Assembly (NCBI GenBank): GCA_963514095.1
Contig: OY741276.1
Location: 10,821,266 to 10,885,265, forward strand
DNA length: 64,000 bases
Direction of reading: 5' to 3'
Source: Eutrigla gurnardus
Taxonomy: Eukaryota; Chordata; Actinopteri; Perciformes; Triglidae
Under the pieces are notes generated by a model that ran no database searches, had not been told where the DNA came from, and worked only from the letters and a program-made list of their open reading frames with translations. Positions 12,192-26,275 of the stretch are shown here, piece after piece. Numbering within the stretch: the first letter of the stretch is position 1; each line of letters starts with the position of its first letter. Both the position numbers and the translations under genes were made by a program.

Positions 12192-13639
12192 TTAAACTTG
12201 TGGGCATCGACCGACTTCTAACAACAAGGGAAGTCAATAGTGATAACTAGATATTTAACTTAACTTAGAAAATGCCTCTAATTCCCGAACTGACTAAAAT
12301 ACACATACAGGGCACATTGTAGGGGCCTCAAACACTTTGATCTCAGGTGTTAATTTGGTTTTGTCTCAAATAGTTTACTTAGGAATGTACTTTGAACATG
12401 TCCCAGGATTTTAAGATGGCCAATTCATTTTTGAATATTTTAATATTATACCAGCCAAATCAGATTTAACAGGATTTTCCACCTTAGTTTCATTCAAATA
12501 CATTTGATACTTGTGTGGCAACGTAATTAACATTTCTTGTTTTTTTTTATTTTATAAGATGGTGTGTGGCATTTTGCATACAACTTTCAAACAAACATAC
12601 AACTCGGTACATGGACCTGCAGTCGGGTTTGTGCCATGTGTGGTTCTTAACAGCTCAGTAATGATGACCGTTCAGAGGTTCAGCCTGGCTCAGTCATGCT
12701 TCTCATTACGCATTCTGTATGATTTTAAAGCATTAGTTTGACTCTGATTACTCCGATATCTCTTTCCCAATAAATAAAGAGCTTCTTAGCCTTAATGATG
12801 CCCCTCACACCCTTAATGACACAGCCCACCTTAATGAGCCAGAGAGGGAAGGTAGATGGCCATTTATTGCTTGAAAATAATTGCCAAAACAGGCGGGCAT
12901 GTACTTAGCTTAGAGGAAATAAGCGGATGTAAACCTAAAAGCAATGGCGTCACCTGAAAAACAAAGAGATACACAAGAATACAGATACAGAATATTGATT
13001 TTATGAGATGGCCATAGGTATAAATTGGGTGGGAGACCTCAATCCCAAACCAGCAGTTGGCCATCTAATTAAGATGTCGTAAGGAAATAACATTTAAGGG
13101 TTGTTGTTTTTTTTCAATGTGTTGGATTATCTATTGCTGAAGTCCATGATACAAAGATGCATCATATATTTGTAGGCCTGTAGGAGATTAAAATGCACTC
13201 AGAGATTGGCTGGGAGAAACATGGAGGGGAGCACAAAAGCAATTAGGCCAATGGAAACACAGAGAGCAAAGTTGTTAAACTTAAACAACATATTAATCAA
13301 AGGGCCATGTTCTTTTTCTCTCTAAAGAAAGGGGGAAAAAATAACTTTTAAAGCCCGTTTTTCATCTGCCTGGTGTGCGTCATGTCTAGCCAGCTCTGCG
13401 ACATAAAGCGAACCATTAGATAACATCTTCATTTCCAAGATAAAAAGGGGATAAAAAAGACAAGTGGAGGATGAATCACTGGAGCTCCCCTGTGTTTTGT
13501 TTTGAGGCGGAAGCTCAATTACTGGATTGTAGATAAATTAGGGGGACAACGCAGGAGGTGGAGGGTGTTATAAAAAGACAAAGACAATCGTTATATAAAA
13601 GGTTTTGTTGGTGGGATATCTATTTACAATTGGCCCCTC

Positions 13640-13970
13640 TTTCTTATCCCCGTCACCCTCGGCCCATTCCATTTCTCACTCTTTCCTCCTTCCTCCTTTT
13701 CTTCTCAATGGGAAGCTTTTCTTCCTCTTGCCCTTTTTTTCCTCCCTCTTTTCTCCCCCCTATGCTTTCTGCTCCTGGTGCGTGTTTATATTTCTTTTTT
13801 TGTCATTCCATCACTCCCTTCTCTTTTGTTTCCCCCTCATCGTCCCCTTTCCTCCTCCATTCTCCCCTCTGCCCTCTTTGCTCTCGGGCTTCCTGCTGTA
13901 TCACTCTCCCTTTTCCTCTCTCTCACCCCCTCCCTCTCCCTCTCTCTCTCTCAGCTGTCCTCTCATTTTC
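13640..13970 (+). repeat. pyrimidine-rich (CT) tract
   Basis: About 330 bp of almost pure C/T on the plus strand with many cctcc/tcttcc words. It explains the long but meaningless open frames here. Confidence 0.85.
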
Positions 13971-15764
13971 ATGCGGCCCGCTGGGCAGCCGTGCTCTGCG
14001 TCTTTATCTCTGTCTGTGGGAGAGGAGGCGGCCTCGTGCCAGCAACTAATGGACTTTTGAAAAACACAGACAGCCATGCATCACAGTCCGGAGGGCTGGG
14101 GAGAGGGAGAGGGAGGATTTGGAGTGAAGCCGAAAGGGAAGAGTGGCTTTCGGAGAAACGGTTTCGAAAGACACACAAGGGAAAGAGTGGTAGTGAAGGG
14201 AAAAAGTTCACTTCAGACGTTCCTCTAAAGCAACACAAGGAAAAGCTGGAGCGGGAGAGAAAAAGTCCAAATGCCTGCGAGAGCTGTAATCAGTAATGAG
14301 ATCTGCAATCCGTTCTCACTCGTTTAAAGATGTAACACTTTCCCATTACATACCCGCGCATCCTCATCGCCCCGCATCTGCATCGCCATGCAAACAAGAG
14401 GAGACTCATAAACACTGTAATATTCGGTGTCGCCCCATGTGATTGAAAAGCCAGAATTTAATCGAGAATGGTTGCTTCTCAAAGAAATGACAGAAAAAGA
14501 AGTTTGTGAGTGGAATTTCACAATTCTGGCTTTTTACTTCTGGCAATTGTATTCACGCTTTAATCAAATAAGTCATTTGTGAAGGTTATCTTGCGGAACA
14601 AAACATGTAAGTATAAACTTGTGTTTGCCACAGAGTTTATTTTCATGAAAAATGCCATAGGCTTGTTGTCGAGGGAACCGGTGCGATGCTCCGGGTCAGC
14701 TAACAGAAGTAACCGTCTGTCACCGCCCACAACCATTCGGGACTGAAAAGTCAGCCGGTGGCTCCACCCGGAGAAGCCGAGTGTCCTCTGACGAGCGATA
14801 GATGAACTAGACACAGGCAATTTGATTCCCTCAGGAAGCAGAACACTTTAGACAAAATCAGAATACTCAAAGTAGACTTTACTTCATAGAAATTGGCGAA
14901 AAGGCTGAATGTTGCTGTCAACAACTTCCCCATTCAATATAATAACTATAACAAGCTACCGGGAAGGGGTGTGTGAAAACACATTGCTAGGGAAATTAAC
15001 TTCTTTTATGCGTAGCAGAAACCACCCAAACAGAGATGAGTATTTCAATTACATGCTTAACATCGAACACCCCTGCAGACATCAGGCTCATCATAAGGAA
15101 GAGTGAGTCTGTATGTGTGAACAAAAGGTGAGAGCTGAAGGATTTACTCTGTTATTATCCTCATCACCATCTTAGTGCTTCAATTTTGATCTATGAAAAT
15201 GTTGGACCTCTGTAGCATCGATTCCACCTACTCCAAAACATGAAAGTAGCTCATGAAAAGATGTGAGGGATCCATGGGGGTATAACTAAATCTGTGAATA
15301 TTAATAGAAACTCACTGAGAAATGAAAGATTTGCAGTAAATATGCCCCAAGAACGAGAAATGAGAATGGGAAAGAGTGCTCACACCTTTTCAACCCAGTA
15401 ACACAAACTCTGGCCATCTAAAGAGAACAACTTGAAAACATGGCATCCGCACTTCAAATAGACATTCCATGTAGTTTCATCTAACTAATCAGAGGACATC
15501 ATAACATCCGCTCCATGTCGAATTGTAAAAATGTGGTCCTTTTGTTTTTTTGAGGAAATTCAGCAGCATGTTGAATGACTGTTTAGCATAAGGACACGAG
15601 TACCGAGCAGGTTTACTCCGTTTGAAAGGCACCTTCAGAGAGAGAACGGGAAACAGAAGACTGTTGTAGCTCAAGGCTTAGCAGATGGAATAATTTCTGG
15701 TGTCTGGGTCACATCTCAAGAATCCAAAGCACGCACGCACACACACGCACACACACAAACACAC

Positions 15765-15860
15765 ACTGTTTATTAGTCTCTAATGCACCACACTCATGAT
15801 CTCTACCTGCAAAGGAAGACTTAGTTCCAGTGACTCTCTCTCTCCTGTCTCTCTCTCTCT

Positions 15861-15896
<36 letters not shown>

Positions 15897-15960
15897 CTGT
15901 TTATTAGTCTCTAATGCACCACACTCATGACCTCTACCTGCAAAGGAAGACTTAGTTCCA
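15765..15960 (+). repeat. tandem duplication, 131-bp period
   Basis: A 65-bp unit at 15765-15829 recurs at 15896-15960 with a single difference seen (atgatctct versus atgacctct). A (CT)n/(CA)n stretch lies between them and similar simple repeats flank both copies. This suggests unequal exchange or replication slippage through the microsatellites. Confidence 0.9.
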
Positions 15961-15987
15961 CTCTCTCTCTCGCTGGCTCACTTTCTC

Positions 15988-16050
15988 ACACACACGCACG
16001 CACACACACACACACACACGCACGCACGCACGCACACACACACACACACA
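15988..16050 (+). repeat. (CA)/(CG) microsatellite
   Basis: A CA tract mixed with cgcacgcacg units. Confidence 0.9.
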
Positions 16051-17044
16051 CGGGGGACTTGCAATGCAGTTACAACAGAAATCGTTTCCACACTGCACTC
16101 GCTGCCTTCATACACGCGGTCAGGCAGGAATGGAAATGTATCTGTAATGGCCAAGTGCAAGCCTTCAGCAGCACACTCATTCCGAGTCTCACAGCGGACC
16201 CATCGAAATTGCAAGGCATGCCCGCCCGCGTCTCCCTGCACAGAAAGTGTGCTCAGAAACATTCAGCCCAGGTCTGAGTTGAACTCCGAGGGCTGGATTC
16301 CTGTGAACCATGCTCAAAAATAAATGCATTCTAGGTAATCTAATCTTCCCTTTGCCTTCCAACAGTAGGTTGTGTTAACGGAATGAGTAAAGGCACACTC
16401 CGCCTCGCTCTTTACACATGTTTACACATGTTTACATTATGCAAGAGTGACTACAGGCCTTTGTTGGCCCATGATAAAGAACGGTCAAGCAGTGTTACAA
16501 TAGCAGATGCTTTAAAATGTGGAGAGATTCACGGGAGCAATGGGACTGTATGATCTGGAAGATTCACTTTGGCAAACACCAGCTGTTCATTATTTTTTTG
16601 GTGAGTGCGGCTGCGGAGGCACTCAGATTATCAGAACCACTGTGAAGTATTGGCACAGTATGTCAGTCAGCCTGCTAACTGATAGCGAGGTTCTCCTCTC
16701 CAGTGACGGCTCTTTCTTATTGTCATTCATTTACTTCAACTCAACCGTCAGGTAGCTGCTACGGGTCAAATTTCTCCTGGAATTTAAATCATTCTGGGAT
16801 AAATAGCAACTGGAAAAAAGTCCCTCCATTTAATTACCCTCGGGAGTAGATGGAGATACGGTGACTGATGGTGTGAGAGCACTCGTGCACCTAAATCTGT
16901 TGCTGCTGGAAAAGCATCTGAGTGTATCAGTCATCATTTTCTCTCCTTGCCTTTGTAACCATGATTTCTCTCCCATGGTTCCAATTAAAACTCCTCCAAA
17001 TCAGAGTGTATTGCTCCCATATTACCACATGTAAGGCTTTTTTT

Positions 17045-17047
<3 letters not shown>

Positions 17048-17132
<85 letters not shown>
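17048..17132 (+). repeat. compound (TA)n(CA)n microsatellite
   Basis: About 45 bp of TA followed directly by about 40 bp of CA. Confidence 0.96.
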
Positions 17133-17134
<2 letters not shown>

Positions 17135-18430
17135 AGTGATGTCATAACTTGGATCTTAAATAGAAATTCAGCTTTAAAAGTTGCCTTGGATGGAATCCAT
17201 CTCCAGTGTTTTCTCCTAGCCATTATTGAATTATTTCTTTTAGGGGGGCTTTGACACTTTGGCACCAAAACTGATCACTGAAACCGCTTCTGAACTTAAT
17301 TTAGGAGATCTGGCAGCTTCTTAGTAGTGGGTCAAACACTACCACCTGCACTTCATCAGCCCTTTATGTTCTCAAAACTGCTAAAATGTGAAATTGGCAT
17401 ATATTTGACATTCGGGATCCTGCCTCAGTGAAGTGAGATTGGCAGGCTGTGCTTCTCCTGGTTGTTTCGGACGATGATCTGCTGTGGTTTGCCGCTAATG
17501 CATAATGTCGGCACATCGCAGTCTTAATTCCATGGTTGATTTTCAGTAAACGCGCCCCATGCCAACCAAAGTGGACGATTATACGTGTCTACGCTGAAGG
17601 GTATAATTGTGAAAAGTAACACCCCGTAAGTGAAGTGGCCACGGTTGTAGAATAGAGGGCTGGTTTCAGTCAAGCACAGTGACGGCTGAGAAGTGGTCGA
17701 CTGTGGCAGATAAGAGAGCCGCAAAGCAAAAGGTCCTCGGCGAGGGTGTCCGGTCTCATTTGCTTTGACAGGCTGAGGAGCTCAGTAATCTGGGACGACC
17801 TTGAAGTCAGTCACTGATCCTCCACATTGAGATGAGCAAGGTGGCAGACACGGTTCACACATTTAGTCCGTCCACGGAGCTTGATTGAGTGGAAGGGGTC
17901 TAGACCCCTTGAAGTAAGACAGGCTCATTGATGGACAGTGGGATGTTCTGACCCAGCTCTTCTGTCTGGGGGGCAGTTGAAACTATTGATGGAGTTTTTG
18001 TTCATCTACTGGTTTGTTTTGACTTGGTTGAGGATATTTGTTAGCCTGCCTTTTCTCAGACAAAGGGGTTTTCACACATACGTCTCTAGTCTCTCTCTGT
18101 TTATTTCATTGTTTGCCCGTCTGTCTCAAGCTCTTCTCCTTCCTTTAATCCAAGTTGTGCAAGTATACTTCCCTTCTTCACTAATTCAAGGAAAGCACAA
18201 ACTTTCCCTGTATGTTTTGGATTTAAATCCACCTTCAAAGGAAAGTTAAGGACATCACTGCATTATAGTCATGGAGTCATATCAAGCCTCCCCTCGTGTG
18301 CAGTATGCCATTACATGATGCATTACTATATAGAGAGTTTCTTCAGTGCAAAATGCAAATTATTACTACTTTTATACTTTGTTTCCACCAACGTATAGAT
18401 CTCAATTATATTTGTGACCTCTAGTCTGGG

Positions 18431-18480
18431 AGACAGGCAGACAGACAGACAGGCAGGCAGACAGACAGACAGACAGACAT
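18431..18480 (+). repeat. (CAGA)n/(CAGG)n microsatellite
   Basis: Tetranucleotide units caga and cagg are interspersed. Confidence 0.93.
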
Positions 18481-21400
18481 CAAATCGTACTTCAGGGCAT
18501 GTAAAGCAGAAGACAGTAAACACCATCTATTTTTGGTAGACATATCCAATAGTGTTGTCTTTATTGTGGACTATGGAGGGGGGGGGGGGGTTTGATTAAG
18601 AAAACAAGTACACCCAGCCACATAAAAAAAAGAATGATTCACACTTTTCAGAGGCAAGCGAATGTAACACGAGACTTCATTATGAAAAATACAGTCGAAC
18701 AAAGGGGAGATGAAAAGGAAACGGAGAGAAATAATCATTTTTCTGCCAGATCCTATTAAGGGTGGCATCTTAGTTTTGGCTCACTGATCCGTCTCGGATG
18801 ATCCGTCTCTCCAACATCTGTCTCCAATTACTCCTCTCTTCCACTATCACATCTCTCATCGGCTTAACGCGGTCTGAGCAAAGATTTGCATACAGCGTGG
18901 CAATAGGCGATTCATTTCTTCTTCTTTTTTTCCCCTCCTTTGGCGCCCACTTCCTGAAGAAACAAAGAGGACTAATGACAGCTGAGGGTAATTAAACAAC
19001 AGAGAAAACAAAGAGGAAGAGAGGGAGTGAAGAAGTTGTCATATATGCATCTCAGGGGGATGAAGGCGACTGTTGTCACCAGAGCAAGCAGTCAGACAGA
19101 AGGCCTCGCGAGGGATCGATGCCACCTGCGAGCCAGGCTTTCATCCGCTCGGATCGGGCCACGGGCGCTTTTCTGTGTTTTGCTTCTTGGAAGAGGGATG
19201 TAATTGATCATTGATCGAGAGAATGACGAAGAAAGCAAACCACACAATGAATATGTCGTTTACAGGAAGTATAACGGTGCTTTTAATGCTGTATTTACCA
19301 CTTCACAAGCCTCTTTTGTATTAAAAGCATACGACAATGTAATGCATATATCCACTCTATCATGTTGATATTTTAGCTGGATGATTGTGTGGTATTTCCG
19401 TTCTTTTAAAATGTATATTATAGTTATTAAAACATGGTATACCAAAACCTAGCTCTTAAATTTCAAGAGAATGTCCTGAAATAACCTTCTTCACATAAAT
19501 TGATGCAGCATGATGCATGGAAGGGGAGGCGCCATCTCCCTCTCCTGCGCCTCGATTGATTTGCTTGCACCTCATCTTATCTTTATTCAGATAACCACAG
19601 ATCTGCATGAAGCCAGCCAGTGCAGACCGGGGGGGAATATTTAGCTTATCATTGTAATACTCTCTGATTTGTCAAATGAGGCTCACGCTAAGGCTGCAGA
19701 GAGCATGTGGGAACCAAGGAGAGGGAATGAGAGGGAGACGTAGCAGAACCATTAGTAGGTCTGTCTGTGAGTGTGAGTGTGTGTGTGTGAGTGTGTGTGA
19801 GAGCGAGAGAGAAAGTTTTACATCAAAGACTTGCCTACCTGTCAGTACACACGAGTTCCATATTCACATTATGAACTGTCAAATATCACAACAGGTATAC
19901 ATTTGTTGTGTTTATGCCACATTTTAGCTTTTTGCAATTCCGTTTCACATGAAAGCTGATTGTTTCTCTGGGAGATAAAAAATGAATGGATATGGACTTT
20001 GCTGTGGGGGATGAAGACGCGCTGCCATCTTAACTCCATAACATACTGCTCAATGGTGTAATAATGAACGAATAAAATCTGGTGAAAATGTTCTACTTTA
20101 TCACGGCCGTGAGTCTTCATCTGAAGTTTTTACACTTCTGCAGCCACTTCATCAGTGTATTCCCAAGCACCGAACCTCCCATGTGTAACACATTTCATCT
20201 ATCGCTAAAAGGCAAAAAACCCTGAATCGTTTAAGAATCTGACTTTGCACTCGGGGACGATTTGTTATGTGCCACTTTTAAAAGTGTTTGTAATCTAAAA
20301 TGTAATTCATTGATGAGGAAAAATACATTTTTTGATACATTTGAATTCCTACTTAGAGCAAGATGAAGAATCTATTATTCCTTTTGCATGTCGGGTGCCC
20401 TTGAAGGGATCTTCAAGGGAGAGGGGAGGAGAGAGAAAAAGACAGTCAGAGAGTGGACCCTGGAGTAGTTTAGCTGTTTTTTGAAGCTTCAGCATGGCTA
20501 GACTCTGAAGCCAAACTGTTTGAACTGTGGACGAGATAGAAGGACCTCTTGAAACCTGCCTAGACACTCGTTGGGCTGGTTCTGTCGTATAATTGGAAAG
20601 GAGCATCTCGAGAGTTATACAAGTCAGAATGTGTGAGCACTTCCAGGACCGTGCTCATATATAGTCCTCTTCACCTCGTAGTTTTGCTTCATCTGATCAA
20701 GAATGAAGTGGACTGACCTTTTGAAATATGTTTTTCTCTTGGTAAATCCAAATCCTTATTTGTGTGTTATTATGGTTGTGTTTCGGCAACACAAAGCGTC
20801 TCTTTAAGTTAGTTTTAGCACAAGTGGAGTATTGTTTAAGTAAACTTAAGTTTGGGGAATGCAACTGAAATAAAATTAGTGTAATGAAGCATGGGAGTAA
20901 TAGTATGTTTGCCTGATGTGGTTCTGACCTGTTGTGAGCTCTGTTGGAGTTTATTTCCTTGGCTCCTGAAGTAATATTTTAGATCTTATCAGGCGTTTAT
21001 TGATTTCAAGTTTAGGTTGTTAACATGGTCTGCCGTGCATTTATAAGATTACATTGTAATTAGTTCAAATGATGTTGTACAACATGTTAACATTCTTGTC
21101 ACAACCAAGTCTGCGTTTTACGAGAATATTTGTTAGAACAACTAATTATAAATATGAATGGAAAATTATTCATAATTCCCATAATTTCCAGTTTTCTGTC
21201 CCTTTGCCTTAAAAAAAAAACAAATTAGAGCAGGAGCAAAAATGGCTCATGGTTCAGTGATGTTATCTTCATTAAATAAACTCAGCATCCTGCATGTGAG
21301 TGATGGAAAATAGTGGAAGGAGAAGGAAAGAGAGGCTGACCAGGCTTTAATTGAGTGATTATGGATCTCGCTGTGTTGTCTGTGTCACATTCATAAGAGA

Positions 21401-24400
21401 GACAAACAAGTTCCAATAATGCTTAGGATTTGTTGGTCGTTTGATGTGTGTGTGTGTGTGTGTTGCCAGTGTCAGTGTTTCTGAGGAAAACAGCTTCTGA
21501 TAATTACCCTGGCACAACTAGCGTCACAACCCTGGACACGGAACAGAAGGAAAAGTGTGTGCGTGTCCGCCGTGCATCTGTGTGCGTTACGTGAGGGACA
21601 TATATGCAAAGCGGTAGTTAGTGTTGCTTGCATATGCGTACTGCATGTGCATGATAATCTCACAGTACAGACATGTTTAAGCAGGTTAAAGCCTAAGACT
21701 GAAACGATTTAATGGAGAGTTCACTTGAGAAAGGCTTACAAATACAGGCACGTTTATTCCCTGCAGGACCCACGATCTGATAGCAATTCACTCAAATGTG
21801 CCTGCAAATGAAAGTGCTGGAAAGCTCTCCGGATGATAGCTAATGATAGAATCTCTTGCCCCCCATTTGTATGGTGATAGGAAGTTTTTTTCTTGTTTTA
21901 CGAAACTGGAAATCATGCTATTTAAAATACCATGTGAACACAGCCCACTGGTGTAAGCATATTTTTGGTTTCAGTGATTGAGGCTTTCGCTTGAGGCTTT
22001 CGCACAACATTACAAGCTGTTCCCTCCTATTGTTGGACATCGCCTCCTCTGAGAAATAGCTACCATTTTTAGATTTGATCAAGGTAACAGATGCAATAGG
22101 CAGCCATTGAGCAACTTGTAAGAAAGACATTTGGTTAAAAATCTGTCATCTCTGCGGAGACAAAAAGTTTCCAAATATGATGTTTTCCTTCAGGAAACTC
22201 ATGGCCAGAAGTCTTAATGTTTTCTTTCTCTAGTTTCTCAAGCACAGAGGAGAAGTCTTTGTGATAGAGTATATGCAAAAGATATGCTGTAGATATATGA
22301 AACATGGCATATGCCATGTAGAGTAATGTGTATGGAAAATACACATTACTACAGTGCAAATATCATATTGGTAGTTGATGATCCCATGTCAGGCATGTCC
22401 CCTCCATCTTTTTATAACCAGTTTTCCTTCTTTGACCACAATCCTCCTTCGGCCCCAAACTCCCAAATCTCTCAATTCAAATAATATGACTTTTAAGTCC
22501 AAAATCACTGATTCAGTATCTGCACTATGATAATATGTGAACTGGTGAGTTCAAGTATAATAGCAGAAAATAAATAAAATAAAATCCCAACCATCTCCTT
22601 AGCTTTGTTTACCTCCCTGCACTGAATGCAGAGTGGTCTATTATTTTTTTCCATCTCGAACAAAACTCTCGAACCAAACTCTCAGAAAACCTCACTGTGA
22701 CCCGTAAACATTTTGCACACTTAACTGTTGTTTTTCTAATATTGTCGCTGGCAAAGTATTAAAGCCGCTGCGATCTGGAAAGCAGAATGATTTGATTTGA
22801 GCTATTATTCTATTCTCTTTTTGGTTGGTACTCAGCTGCTATAAAATTGAGGTCGTGCCTCCATGACATCAGTGTAAAATATGTATTCCAGCATCAACAA
22901 AAGTATGCAAGAAAGCTGCGTTTGTTGCTAGAAGTCGTGAATTATTTCCTTGTATTGTATCAGGCCTTTATCAAAGAAGCAGGAGGTAGCCAGCGGAAGC
23001 ATCTTTACATATTTGTAGTATTTTTTTCTACTGGTTTCTTGGTATGTCTTATTGTCATGGATATTAGTTTAAGTAGAGACTCAATCGCAGGCTGTCAAAA
23101 GTGCATGTAAACAGTTTAACCTGCGTAACACCTTAATTGGAGCTCATTGCCAGGTTACGCTGTGCAGGCAAATGCAGCTTGAGAAAGCATATAAAGCTGC
23201 CTTGCCCAGATAATCCCACTGAGTCCGTAACAAACTGGAGAGCTCATCAATCTTGTATGCCAGTGACCTTATGTTTCCTACAGCGACAAATAGAAGGCGG
23301 ATGTCTACCCTCCTCCTTCGATGGCGTTCTCTTTCCTTCTCATCATTTGGATTTAGGCAGGCTGCAGACTTAAGGGATGTTAGCTGTGAGTGTCAGACAT
23401 TTGGAAAGCAGTACTATTGTCAAGGGTACTATGTACGAGATTTTGAGCTTTTCCATTTATTCTCAACGGCTCTCGACGTTGGCTCACAGCTAGCAGTGCT
23501 AACGATGGTAAAAAATCCTGGCAAATCTCACAGATAATTGTTTGCAAAAGGCAAAACAACGAGTACACGTAACATACTGCAATGTGGGCCGATAAAAAGA
23601 ATATAAAAGCTTTTCCAGACTGAACAAAGTTCTCCATAAGAAAGTTGCAAATCTTTTCAATGTGAGCCGCTAGATGATCACAATCAGAGGTATAGCAAAG
23701 CACCAGGGGAAGCTGACCTTCCACACGTCACTTTTATGCTGTCGGGATTTTGTTGCTAGTAATTAATCAGACTGGAACCAATATTAAACCAATGCTTTGC
23801 ATGTAGAGCACTTGTTCTAGTACATCAAATCAAGTGCTCCCTATTCACAGATACATCGTCTCTGCTTATGAAACGCAGCTGCAGGCAATAGCATTCTCCC
23901 TCGCCGGGCCCTGGCATTATTTTCATTGTGGAGATAATTCCTTTTTATGTGACTTTGTGCTACGCTGCCATTGCTTTAATTATTAATTTATTGGGTGTAC
24001 TTTAATTGGATTAAAGGCACACTGCACTTGAAGAAATCTTCTTATGACTAGTTTGGAACCAATATGAAGTGACCCCATGTGAGGTCCCAAATCCATGGCT
24101 GGAAAATAAAATACACCAGATAAAAACCTTAATAATAACTTTTCATCACTTACGTGTGCCGTCATTTCAGAAACTTTGAAAACATAAGATACTGTTGCAA
24201 AATATTCAGGCAGCAACTATTCCCCACATCCTTTTCTTTTACCTTTAGTCTTACACCAGTGCTGCTATGTGTTGTACTCTCACTCATTCTCTCCAGCTCA
24301 TCTGGCACGTAATGAAGACTCCATTTATACTTGTTTTCCTCCATCGTGTTTTTTCATATAGGTGGATAAAGAGTGAAGTACTGTATATAATCCAAGCCAA

Positions 24401-24924
24401 AGTCCTTTTCACACGCTTCCTCTAAAAATGGCACCTGAGTCAATGTACACACATTAATCCCACCCTGTCCTTGCATCAACACGTAGGGGGGGGGGGGGTT
24501 TGTAGTCCCTTTCCCTTAAAGGCATGGTGTGACCTCGAGCTACGCTGAGCTCGGCGAAAGTGTCACCTCAACACCAAAATTTAAAGGACAGGATTGGAAG
24601 TTGTTGTCTCTATTAACTTGATTGACAGGTCTTTTATAATGCAGGGACTTTTTAACAACTATATTTATGACAGTGGTGCTTTTATTTGATGGAGTTAAAG
24701 GGTTTGTTTACATCAGCAGTAAAACAGGCCTTTAATTTATTACATGGTGACATAAATGCTGACTTTCTATCAGGAAGAACTCTAACAGGAAGACTACGTG
24801 TGTGAGCTGAGCCATCACATGAAGTCATTGTATCATTGTGGTCACTTGTATTGATAAGCACAGCTTGGTTGTGTCTTCAGTATGACATCAGGGTTCACCA
24901 CATAAATACAGCCTGTGCATAGTA

Positions 24925-24949
24925 ACACACACACACACACACACACACA
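24925..24949 (+). repeat. (CA)n microsatellite
   Basis: A short CA tract. Confidence 0.93.
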
Positions 24950-25161
24950 GACCTTTTCACCCAAATAGCGAGTCCTGTACTATTGTAGGTTCTTTTTTTT
25001 TAATAATTTACTTTCCACAAGGCCTTTCCATAATCTTTCCAATTCAAAAGTAATAATGAAAAGCCATTAAATGATTTGCAGTAATAAAGTACTCTTTCCA
25101 TTCTTTTTAAGGTTGTAAAGTGCAGAATGAGCCAATCTGATGCCCTGCAGTGAATTATTGC

Positions 25162-25163
<2 letters not shown>

Positions 25164-25200
<37 letters not shown>
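25164..25200 (+). repeat. (CA)n microsatellite
   Basis: A CA tract of about 37 bp. Confidence 0.95.
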
Positions 25201-25202
<2 letters not shown>

Positions 25203-25399
25203 CACTTCAGGGGACTACAGACTGTGAAATTACCCAATCAGAGGGTCTTGTCAGTGCTCAGACATTAGTCATCACACACAGACCAACTGAGGTGATACAC
25301 ACACACATACACACAAGCACACACACTGAAGACAGAGGACTTTGAACGTTTCATAAAGCTCCATAAAAGTTAATGACACACCGAATCCAAAATAATGTG

Positions 25400-25401
<2 letters not shown>

Positions 25402-25485
<84 letters not shown>
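25402..25485 (+). repeat. (GT)n microsatellite
   Basis: A GT tract of about 84 bp. With the CA tracts at 25164 and 25286 it could pair as an imperfect inverted structure. Confidence 0.96.
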
Positions 25486-25486
<1 letters not shown>

Positions 25487-26108
25487 GATTGTGTGTGAGT
25501 GAATTGTCAGAAAACGTATCCCAGCCAGGTTGTTTAGTCTCCATTTCGGAGTGAAGAGATTTTCTTTTTTACGTTACGAGGAGCCACGTTAACAACAAGC
25601 ACCTTCACTTCTGTAAAACAACCCGGGAGTCTCACCTTGCTTCACTTTGACCCTCTTTTTCTGACAGGTGGTTATGAAATATCTCTGTGATGAGTCCTTG
25701 TATATCACCTTTACAGTGAATGTATCACCATTCAGCTGCTCCACAATGACACACAACGAGTCGGTCTATTGATCGATTTTTTAATGAATCGGGGAGCTAA
25801 ACTGGTAATAAAAACTCTTCTCAACCGATACCTGTCACCCTCTTCTTACAGGCATATGTGATGAAGCTTAAGGCTCAGGAACAAAGAACTAAAAACAAGG
25901 AATAGATGCACGTAAAATGTTGCTGCAAGTAAAAAGTCTTTGGCTTTTGATCAATATGTGTTAAAACATTAACGAGAATCTCAGCAAGGACCTCTTAGTG
26001 AATCATCTTGATAACACAACAGAATGTTGTTGGGTATCACCTCTATAGCCTGAGGCCAAGATGCACCTCCAACCGACTGTAAATGTATTTTTCTTCTTCC
26101 TCTTTCAG

Positions 26109-26275
26109 GTGAAGTACGGCCGGTTTGGCTTCGTGTGGGACGCGGCAGTGCTGGAGTACGTTGCTAACAACGACGAGGACTGCTCGTTCTACACCGTCAG
26201 CAGCAGCGCTCCAGACCGTGGCTACGGCATCGCCATGCAGCACGGCAGCCCCTACAGGGACATCTTCTCCCAGAG
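26109..26275 (+). CDS. grid2: grid2 exon (S2 lobe, ligand-contact Asp)
   Basis: This internal grid2 exon encodes VKYGRFGFVWDAAVLEYVAN, then DEDCSFYTVSSSAPDRGYGI and AMQHGSPYRDIFSQ. It continues the extracellular ligand-binding domain. The Asp in the WDAAVLEY motif corresponds to the residue known in GluD2 to contact D-serine (Asp742 in mammalian numbering), so the ligand pocket is retained. The Cys in the DCSFYT segment is the conserved S2 cysteine of the family. The exon begins in phase 0 after tctttcag and ends with two bases (ag) of an Arg codon before gtaagag; the next exon supplies the third base. The 167-bp length and phase match a chain joined to the exons on both sides. Codon use is strongly GC3-rich compared with the AT-rich introns. 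Confidence 0.97.

Noticed and set aside
13558..14296. Overlapping 150-170 codon open frames rich in Ser/Leu/Pro
   Set aside because: They arise from a pyrimidine-rich tract that lacks stop codons in several frames at once, a composition effect.
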